Source: Polytrichum commune (Eukaryota; Streptophyta; Polytrichopsida; Polytrichales; Polytrichaceae). From it: a stretch of 64,000 nt of DNA. The notes under the pieces were generated by a model. The model saw only the letters and a program-made list of their open reading frames with translations, ran no database searches and was not told the DNA's origin. The translations under genes were made by a program, and so were the position numbers. Where the stretch lies: assembly GCA_950295325.1 (NCBI GenBank), contig OX485803.1, positions 24,738,001-24,802,000 of the forward strand, read 5' to 3'. Positions 46,679 through 55,267 of this stretch are shown here, in pieces (position 1 is the stretch's first letter; every line of letters starts with the position of its first letter).

Positions 46679-47114
46679 GTGGCTGCATATGTCGGAAGGT
46701 GTGAAGTTTGTGACCGGGTCAGGTCTAGCTTTAACACCTTATCACCTTAGCTACAACCCTTACATATCATGAGATTAGGCTACCGTTGGTCGCTGGACTT
46801 TGCAGGGCCGTTGGTGGTTACACCACGTGGATCAAAGTACGTTTTGGTGATGGTGGAGCATTTTAGCAAGTGGATTGAGCTTGTTGCTCTACCCCAAAAC
46901 TCTGCAGAGTTGGCCGCGGCCGCCTTTTTGGATCATGTGTTAGCACGTTTTGGAGCACCAGCTGAGGTGTTGACGGAACAAGGAAGGGAGTTCCTTGGTG
47001 TTTTTGAGGAGTTGTGCACTAAGGCTCTCATAGATCACCGCACCACCTCTCGGGATCATCCGGAAGCAGATGGCTTGGCTGAACGGGTTGTTCAGACAAC
47101 CAAGCGTGGCTTGA
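46679..47114 (+). pseudogene. Integrase core, part 1
   Basis: Same frame as before, with one more stop TAG 46748. The core shows RWSLDFAGPL (first Asp), LTEQGREFLGVF where the second catalytic Asp (usually TDQG) is replaced by Glu, and DHPEADGLAERVVQ (catalytic Glu). It breaks off at the CACTA insertion and resumes at 48396 with the frame intact. Confidence 0.85.
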
Positions 47115-48392
47115 CACTAGTAGAAAATTCTGCGTCCGGATCAACAGAAAGGCGTTGGTCGCGGTTGTCACTTAGGACGCGTTGACCTGGACATGATGTA
47201 ACACAATTTTGTTGATTTTTTCTGTTGATATGGTCACAAAAATATTTTTTAAAAAAAACTTATTATATATATATATATAACATTAAAAAATAAAAAATGA
47301 ATAAATGTCAGATCTGCAATTCCTAACCCCTCCCAAGTAACCCTCAACCTATACCTCACCTACAAGTATAGACTACCTACCACTCACATAGGTGGCAAGG
47401 CCAAGGCCGAAGGTGTCGGCCACGGGAATCAAACCTTGCACCTAGTGATACCCACACATGTGCCTTAACCACTAGGTCATCACATCACACATGATATAAA
47501 CGGAGTGTTTTAAACCTTTCTAGAATAAGGCCACTAATTTCTCTTTACTACCTACTTGATGTATATATTTACAGTAAATATATACAGTATATAATTACAG
47601 TAAATAATTACAGTATATAATTACAGTAAATATATACTGTATATATTTACTGTAAATATATACTGTATATAATTACAGTAAATATATATTGTATATAATT
47701 ACAGTAAATATATACTATATATAATTACTGTAAATGTATACATATTTATATATTATATATTATATACATACATGTTACATATATTGTATACATATATGTA
47801 ACATATATTATATACATATATGTAACATATATTATATATATACATATTATATACATACATATTATATACATATATATATATATAATATATGTAACATATA
47901 TTATATACATATTATACATATTAATATGAATTCATATACATATATATATTATATATATATATATATAATATATGTAACATATATTATATACATATTATAC
48001 ATATTAATATGAATTCATATACATATACATATTAATATACATATATATATATATATATAATATTAACTATCAACTAATATAATATTTATAATATTTACAC
48101 ACCTTTGAATTCATAATTATTTCCATACCCATACATTTACAAGACCATAAATTGCAAAAAATTAAAAATATTTTACAATATTCCAATAGATCCTAGAATA
48201 TTCCAAAAAGATTCCACATTAACTAAAATTTTGTTGATTTGGTGATTGTACTATTCTAATCAACAAAAATGTAGGCAGTAAACTGTTGATTTTTACAAAA
48301 ATTCAAAAATCAGTGAAATCGGTCATTGCAGTGCCCAGATCGACAAAGATCTGTTGATTTTTTGTTGATTTGGTCATGATTTTCTAGTAGTG
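47115..48392. mobile_element. CACTA-type element in the integrase gene, 1278 bp
   Basis: Ends CACTAGTAGAAAAT and (complement of the right end) CACTACTAGAAAATCATGAC, flanked by the 3-bp duplication TGA (47112-47114 and 48393-48395). These are hallmarks of the CACTA/En-Spm superfamily. Subterminal TGTTGATTT-type motifs occur at both ends (47190-47230 and 48230-48375). There is no transposase. The centre is an AT microsatellite zone (47560-48060) of TATATACAGTA/TTACAGTAAATA and ATATATTATATAC words. It also holds a tRNA-like SINE head. Confidence 0.9.
47415..47482 (-). repeat. tRNA-like sequence (Ser/Leu-like SINE head)
   Basis: The minus strand has an A box TGACCTAGTGGTTAAGGC (47479-47462), as in Ser/Leu tRNAs, and a B box GGTTTGATTCCC (47435-47424). 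It lies within the CACTA element and lacks a paired acceptor stem, so a SINE remnant is favoured. Confidence 0.55.
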
Positions 48393-48395
48393 TGA

Positions 48396-49151
48396 GGAAG
48401 TATGGATTACTTCGGGGAAGCCACCGGGATTGGGACCTTATGTTGCCATGGATTGCTATGGGCTATCGATTTAGTAGGCAGGCCTCTTTGGCATCCTACA
48501 GCCCGTATCAATTATTGTATGGACGTGAGCCTATACTCCCGAGTTCTATTCGGGAAAAACTAGCTCCTATTGTGAATTTGGATGACCCAAACCTTTGGGC
48601 AGAGTGTTTGCAGGAGCGGGCTCAATTCTTCCAGAGGGCCATGCCTATGGCCATGGAGAATTTGTCCATTGCTCAGCATCGTGACACATTGCGTTATGCA
48701 CGCATTCGTAGTGGTGCTTACCGACCTCAGTTGCGGAGATTTCGGCAGGGGGATTATGTCTATCTCCAACGTGAGGCGCCTACGACATTGGATGTCAGGG
48801 CGGGGCGCACTATCCTTCGGATGAAGGAGGTGTTGCCGAGTGGTTTGTTGTTGTTGGAAGGCAAGGATGGGAGGGAATGTCACGAGCATTCCAAAAAATT
48901 GTGCCCCATGTCATCTACCTATTGAGGGTACAATTCATCCTGAACTGGCCGTCGTGCCAGAGGGTCTTTCATGTTTTGTGTGTGGAGAGAAGAAAAGAGC
49001 GGCTACTATGCTCTTGTGTGATCAGTGTCAACGCGGTTGGCACATGGCATGCTTGAGGCCACCCTTGACTTCTCTACCATCTGGACAGTGGAGTTGTCCT
49101 CGCTGTCGAGGATCTTTGGTACTTGGTACTTCCACCAATCGTACTCAATGA
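48396..49151 (+). pseudogene. Integrase C-terminal part with PHD finger
   Basis: The integrase tail (WIAMGYRFSRQASLASYSPY, QLLYGREPILPSS, then the SH3-like FRQGDYVYLQRE and VLPSGLLLLEGKDGR) is followed, after a one-base shift near 48895, by a canonical C4HC3 PHD finger. The finger reads CFVCG, LLCDQCQRGWHMACL, the usual PPL..LP.G.W spacer and CPRC (48970-49112). All eight zinc ligands and the Trp before the last CxxC are present. The frame ends at TGA 49149-49151. PHD fingers usually bind histone H3 tails. Here it takes the position that a chromodomain has in chromoviruses, so a role in directing integration is likely but inferred. Confidence 0.85.
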
Positions 49152-49424
49152 TCCTGTGTGGTTTTCATCATCTTGTGCCTGCCCAAATGGAAAATGAGGA
49201 GTTATGGCTTAGAAACGCAATCAACATGAGGCGGTGGATCTAATTCTTTGGGATCTGATGGCCAAACATCAGAGGCGATTAAGGATGGGGCTCACCTTGC
49301 ACCCAGCCTACAGTTCCTTGGAATAACGTTTACTACACTAGTTAGTTGCGGAGCAATCTTTTATTATCCATGCCCTTTAGATTGGCATTGGTCCTAGCTG
49401 CTTGGCGGGACTCTATAGTCAGCT
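49152..49424 (+). other. 3' untranslated part of the retroelement
   Basis: No coding motif between the PHD stop codon and the polypurine tract. Confidence 0.5.
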
Positions 49425-49436
49425 GAGGGGGGGACA
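49425..49436 (+). promoter_or_regulatory. Polypurine tract
   Basis: GAGGGGGGGACA lies immediately before a TG-starting terminal repeat (TGTCGAGG at 49437), the expected place for the plus-strand primer of reverse transcription. It supports plus orientation of this element. Confidence 0.7.
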
Positions 49437-49983
49437 TGTCGAGGTGTGTTGTTTATGTGTGACTTTGCTATGTTTTAGTGTTGTTTGTTAGTGGTGGTTG
49501 GTACTCGAGCTGTAGTGACACACGATCGTTATTTACACGACAGCTGTCACGGTATGCGGCGTCGATGGCCGCATCTTATCCGTTGGGTTTCATCAATCTA
49601 GATTTGGATGGATGAATCTAGACGTGGAGAGGAAGGCTCCTAAGTGAGGAACCTCCTTCTTGGCTTGGCATTCTTGCCAAGTCAAGTCTTGTGAGTTAGT
49701 GTGTGGAGAGAGCTTGTGTGACGTGTAGATTGCATGATTTTGCAATAAATCTTGAGTTCTTCTTCCCCTACTTACACTCTTGGATTCTCCCTTGGTGGAG
49801 TGAGAGATAACTTGACTAATTTGAGTGCATTTGAAGAGATTTAGAGCTATTGTGAGTGTTCTACTCTCTTCCTTCTCTGTCGAGGTGTGTTGTTTATGTG
49901 TGACTTTGCTATGTTTTAGTGTTGTTTGTTAGTGGTGGTTGGTACTCGAGCTGTAGTGACACACGATCGTTATTTACACGACA
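49437..49983 (+). repeat. Compound terminal repeat: 106 bp, 333 bp, 106 bp
   Basis: A 106-bp unit, TGTCGAGGTGTG ... TTACACGACA (49437-49542), is repeated exactly in size at 49878-49983. Between them, after GC, lies the 333-bp block shared with 35611-35943. The unit has TG..CA ends and 5-bp inverted termini (TGTCG/CGACA). This is not a simple LTR; see findings. Confidence 0.8.
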
Positions 49984-51267
49984 CCTCCGTGAACCTGACA
50001 TCCTGAGAATTCAACGGACCCAGATCCATGGGAAGAGCTTACCTCCTATTGTTGAAATTCTGTGGGACCCCTTGCCTGTTCTGAATCGGAATGTATCCGG
50101 TTGTCGTTTGCAATCCCGACGGAGGATGAAAAGTTTGTCTCGCATTCCCATGGTCATAGTACAAATTCGGTGGCCTAAGCTCATTCGGTGGTCCACCCTG
50201 TGGCCTCGCTCCCCTCATATTGTCTCTAGTTTGTTGTTGTGGATTGGCCACCGGATTGGGCATGCTAATAATCTTACCGGTTGACGACACTCGTCCGAAG
50301 GATGGTTCCCACCACAATTACTACAACCATAACCTTGTCCATCGGACCAACATTGACCTTATGCATGCCATCGCCCATAAAAAGGATGGAACTCATTCCT
50401 CTCCACATTTTGACCACCTTGTCCTCTAGGAGGAGGTCCTCTATTGTTACCCTATCCATACTGAATTTGTCCTTGACCTCTTTGGTTTTGTGGAGGCGGA
50501 CCATTGTTCATTCTTTGATCCCGAGTTTGTCCATTCCTACAAAACTAACGAGTGTGATCCGGTTGGCCACATTTAACACACCACAATCCCGAGGCATGCC
50601 TGCCCGACTCAACTTGAGGAGGAAGACCATGTTGTTGGCTCCTAACCATCAATGATATTTGATCCGTCAGACTTTGCATTTGCTTAATCATGGCCTTTTG
50701 AAATCCCAACTGACTAGCTCCTAATCTCTTCTCCACTTCCTCTAGGTGAGGATCCACTCTAGGAGCCGGTAATGCTAAAAGTGGTGCCGGTTCCCTAACC
50801 GCCAAAGGACGTGAACCCGTGTCAATAAGAGCGTATGGAGCTTGACTCCCATACTTACCTTGCTCTCTCTCCACCATTTTTTGCCGAATAGGGATGAATT
50901 GAGGGATTAATTCATCCTCCCTTCTCCACAATCTCTCATGATTCCTATCCAAATTCTCAATCTCTCTAGCCGCTCTTTTGGCATCCGCCAAGGTTTGAGG
51001 ACTCCTCTCGAGAACACCTGTAATTGTTCATGACTTAAAGAAACCTTGAATGAAGAATTGTTTTAGTGTGTCATCATTGAGCATGGTGCCCACAAACCGT
51101 GTACACATTAAATCAAACCTCCTAATGTAAGCCGAAATTTCCTCTTCCCTTCCTTGCTTCAATGAAGCTAATGCTCTCAAAGCCGTGCTTTGGCCAACTC
51201 TGGCCTAAACTCATTGAGAAACTCCCTTTGCAATTGCTCACAGTCTCTAGAATGTCCCTCGGCATGG
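49984..51267 (-). pseudogene. Gypsy gag, C-terminal part with zinc knuckle
   Basis: The minus strand shows the gag helix region (DCEQLQREFL..; YIRRFDLMCTRFVG; ADAKRAAREIENLDRNHERL), a long linker and a knuckle start (LWCVKCGQPDHTR). A frameshift lies near 51185, a stop near 51030 and another (TAA) near 50040. It abuts the methyltransferase element at 49984 and the solo LTR at 51267. Confidence 0.75.
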
Positions 51268-53772
51268 TGTGAGCCCTAAAACGGTGCCCACATGTGTTTT
51301 TAACCTTAGGAATTGATTTGGGTTTTATGTTATCTATTCCAAACATAAAAAAAGTGATGTTCATTAGTTTAGGATTGATTGTTATGTTAAACCTGTGGGT
51401 AGAGTTAAGTAGAATTTAGGATTAAGGCGGAATTGATATGAGAACTAGTAATGGCTAGGTAGCACCTTTGTCGCAACCCTTGCTAGGTCCCTTAACAATC
51501 TTGCCAATTTTTGTTTCTAGCAAAGGTTACGAGCGCTAACCATTCGCATTCCGCCATGCTAATGGATAGCTCCTCTTACCCCGGACCAATAGTTCATAGG
51601 AGGGAACCAACCCTCCTACTTTGCTTTCGGGATTCACCCCTTCATCGGTAACCCATTTCCCCAATGTGGACTTCCATCCATGGAAGTCCAATCCTATGTT
51701 GATCATCGCGTTGCCGGAGCAACACTACAACAACCCGAACCATACTAGGCAACTATGGCCTCACAATAGGCCAAAGCCCATGGAGGCCTTGCCGTTCGGC
51801 CTCGGGTGGGTGAGGCCACACCACCTCACCCATATAAGCCTCTAGGACTCTACGCGGGGCCCCTACCCCACCGTCAACCAACCTCTTGTCTCTCTACCAA
51901 GAGTTGGGGCCAAGTGGACATTTTCCCTTAGCCGCTGGGCCTAGAAGCCCCCAGCAGCTTCAGACCATCATAACTTCCTTGTATGATGTCTGATTCCAGC
52001 AACCAACCACTCCATCTTCATCTACGCTTCACGTAGATGCCGATGGACTCCTCACTTGCCCCATTCGGGCAAGTGGTGAGGAAGTTATGCCTGTTTGAAC
52101 CTTGGCAGTCCCGGGAATCACTCCCAGGCACTGCTGTAGCAGGGCGCTGTCCCGGGACAGCGCCCCACTCAAATGGCCATAACTCCTAGCTCACACCTCC
52201 GATTGAGGTGTTCTTGAGCATTCTAGAATCACCACGCCATGAGCTACGCATAGCTCATGGCCTTACCCTTGTGCCTCCTAGTCTTCGTGGATGGGAGGCG
52301 TTCCCAACGCCCGGGGACCTCACCCACACTAGGATCACTTGGGCCCTCTCACCAACGGCGCCACAAGTCCCGGGTGTCACTCCGGGGTCCCCCTTGTGCC
52401 CATGGTGTTTCGGGCACTCCTCATGGAGAGGTGCGCGACAACCTTAGGCTAAGAGTTAGAATCCAGGGTTTTAGAATCCGAATGGACACCCTTACTGTCC
52501 ATTCAAGGGGGGCTCCCAGGGTTTTTGAGGATGTGCCTCGGCTGTGGTGTGAGGAAGGGGGGCCCCTGGCCCTCGTGTGTGTGTGGGTGTTGGCACGGGA
52601 GGAGAGAGGAGAAGGTGACTGGGAACAGGGGAGGCCGCTGCCTACCGGTTCGGGTTGGGACCGAATTCGGAATGGGCCATCTGTTTTTATGGTCTTGGCG
52701 GTCATCAAGTGAAAGGAGGTGAGATGGAAGGGGGATTCATGAATGGCTGGAGGGCGACAGCGGGCACACAAGGAAATGAGCCACATTTTTTGAGAGGACT
52801 ATTGGTCGAAGGAAGGAGGAGCGGCGGACCTAGATTTGGTTTTCTGGACTTCACATTTGGGATTCAGCAACCAATGCGGCTCCTGTGGGCTGAGCATTAT
52901 TGAAGGGTGATTAAGGGAAGTGACTTCTCTGCATGACCAGAGGGACTCGCATTATCACACTTTGATTCACATCTGCGGGGTGAATCTCACTGGCTGCTTC
53001 GAACTTTGATCTGGCACCAATGCTGAAAGGATGCAAAACAGGCTCAGCGAAGGTGTGAGATCTTGGGAAATGAGGAAGGATGGAATTCATAAGGCGGTCA
53101 GGGCGGTCCAATCCGAGCTGTTCCTATGCAGGAGGTTTTGGGGGTTGAATGAGGGTTCGATTACATTGCTGAAAACTCCAGGGTGCAACTCTGTGAGGAG
53201 GGAAAGGATGAGGAAAGGTTAGAAGGGGTCGGGGACCAGCGGCAGGCCTCCTGATTTAATGACCAGCAGAAGAAGGACCAGGTGGAAACGTCCCAGCACA
53301 GTTGACCAGATGGGTAGCCCCGAAGGGAGGTTGACGGGCCACCTCTTGATCAAACAACGTAGAATTTCTTAGGACTAAGTTTTTATGAGGGGGACTAATC
53401 GGTGGATTTAGGACCTGAATTATATGGGGGAGGGGCTGGATTAATTAAATTAGGTGGATAAGGGTAAGTGGGCAGCTTAGGATGGCATGTGTACTGGAAT
53501 CCAAGAGAGGTTGAGATAGTTGTAAGAGGGGGAAGGATTAAGGGGAGATGTAACGATCTTAAAGGGGAAAAAATCATAGGAGGATAGGACCAAGGAGAAC
53601 CAACATTTCTTAATGCTTGTACCTCAGGCCAAGGAATAAAGTGTATGCGTGTTATGTTACATTTACAAGGACTAAACCAAGGCTGAAGGATTGGGATATA
53701 TCAAGTGTCTAATGTAAGCCATAGGCTTTTACCCGGACTATGACGCATAAGGATGGGGGTTTGTGGCTGACA
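51268..53772 (+). mobile_element. Solo LTR inserted in gag, 2505 bp
   Basis: Starts TGTGAGCCCTAAAACGGTGC and ends GGGTTTGTGGCTGACA, flanked by an exact 5-bp duplication CATGG (51263-51267 and 53773-53777). Removal restores an open gag frame. Its ends and parts of its body match the LTR at 55268-57554 in inverted orientation. No internal coding sequence is present, so it is a product of LTR-LTR recombination. Strong dyads such as GGCGCTGTCCCGGGACAGCGCC (about 52144-52165) lie within it. Confidence 0.9.
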
Positions 53773-54328
53773 CATGGTCTCTATACCACTCATAGGCCTC
53801 ACCCTCTAAAGTGGTCGGGAACCAAACCAACCAATACCCCTGATTAGTCACAAGAGAACTAGCCAACCTCTCAATGTACCTCTCCATATGCCTAGATGAA
53901 TCCTCATCCTTAGTTTCATAAAACTTAGGGAGGTGGGATGGCATGTCCACCGCCACTAAGTTTTGTGGAACCACAATTGATAGACCTCTCGGTCTAACCA
54001 ATGGATCAATGGGGTCCACCGGTGGTATGGGCCCATCTCCGTCTCCTTGTTGTGCCATGTTGATTGGTGGGTCCCCTCTTATGTCCCTATCAATTCCTAT
54101 TGAATTGCCTTCCCTAGGTGTATCAGTCTCTAATGATATCTCGACGCCCAATTTAGAAAAAATATCCTCGTCCTCAACCTGAGCCTCTTCCTCTATAATT
54201 CCTAACAACTGACTAACACTAGGCTCTACATTCAAGTAACTTTCTAATCTAACTCCAACTTCCTCCACAACCTCAGTAATTCTAGATGATCTCTTTCTAC
54301 ATGTAATTCTATCTACTCCTAATTCCAA
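53773..54328 (-). pseudogene. Gypsy gag, N-terminal part
   Basis: The minus-strand frame from ATG 54328 has an acidic start region, MAQQGDGDGPIPPVDPIDP, then DMPSHLPKFYETKDEDSSRH, MERYIERLASSLVT and GEAYEWYRDH, the classical retrotransposon gag block (LP-F-G...WF..TL.G.A..WY). It is cut by the solo LTR and continues at 51262. Confidence 0.85.
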
Positions 54329-55267
54329 CTTTGGTTTTGAGATCGAGTTTTACCTTGCATTCCCCAAGGAATCGATCAACCCTTACTTGACCACACATAC
54401 CCCTCACTGTCTTTACTCATTAATGTTTTCACTTTTCTTGATGTGGTTTAAAATTGAGGAGGTGAGGAAAGAGAACCTGCAAGTCCACTTAAATGAAAAA
54501 TTCCAAACATGGGATAGGCATGTTCATGTCAATTCTTAGTCAAACCGGAGAATCACCTCCACATTCTTCCTCAAATTGGCACTCACCACAATACCGAAAG
54601 TGAGGGGCTGACCTTCGCCATGCACTGCATTAAAGACTGAGGCATCACCCTCTCGTCTCCAACACAATACGATGACTAGGGAATTACCTTCTACAACGGA
54701 TAACGACAAAGACATGTACTAAAATTCTTCCTTAATTAATTAGCAATTTCACTTTGAAGAATGTCATACCTCAAGCAATTCGCTTCCCCTTGCACGTTAG
54801 CACTCGCCCTCGATCGTGACTCAATGTGACATCAACACCACAACTCTAAGCTAACAATTCTAGTCTACACATCAAATTCAAAAATTCCCTAATTTGGAGA
54901 CTCACCCAAAGGTGAGCGTCAAAGTTGATTCTTCCTAAATTTAATTATCCCTCTAAGATTTTAATGAGCTAATGATCGCAAGCTTAATGTTATGTCCTTA
55001 TGCCATTCCCAAGAAAGTTTAGGAAATTACCTCAAGCCGCGTTTCTTCCTCAAAATAAAATGTATAATTGAAAATGTAATTCATTCCAAGGAAAGAATTG
55101 AAATGTAAACAATCTAATCCACTCAAAAAACTCAAAAACCAATGTGAACACTTACCCAACACCAAGTGCTCCTTCCTCTCCCACGAGTTCGTGCCTCCAA
55201 GTATTTTCCTATCGCCTCCAAGCCTTGTCTCCTAATCCCACTTCACTCCCAGCGGACGCACCATTTA
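54329..55267 (-). other. Gypsy leader and primer binding site
   Basis: Non-coding sequence between gag and the 5' LTR. Directly after the LTR end the minus strand reads TAAATGGTGCGTCCGCTGGG, a primer-binding-site-like motif also found at 21107-21123. Confidence 0.6.

Larger units (their letters stand above)
35611..49983 (+). mobile_element. Ty3/gypsy retroelement encoding a DNA methyltransferase and a PHD finger
   Basis: Plus-strand element inserted in the minus-strand gypsy complex. Order: LTR-like block and leader (35611-37488), gag with two CCHC knuckles, aspartic protease, DNMT3-like cytosine methyltransferase, acidic segment, a 3.1-kb insert, RT with YIDD, RNase H, integrase (cut by a CACTA element), PHD finger, polypurine tract (49425-49436) and terminal repeats. 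PR-RT-RH-IN order identifies Ty3/gypsy. A 333-bp block at 35611-35943 recurs at 49545-49877 with about three differences, implying a fairly recent insertion despite the many stop codons. No clean 5-bp target duplication is visible (CCCTT left, CCTCC right). Confidence 0.85.

Noticed and set aside
37489-46750. Alternative genetic code (TAG/TGA read as sense)
   Set aside because: The host genes here (PGS1, GDSL) use no internal TAG or TGA, both end in TAG or TAA normally, and the retroelement also has frameshifts. Decay by deamination explains the data better.
47734-48012. 92-residue ORF of Tyr, Ile and Thr
   Set aside because: Translation of an AT dinucleotide-rich microsatellite within the CACTA element.
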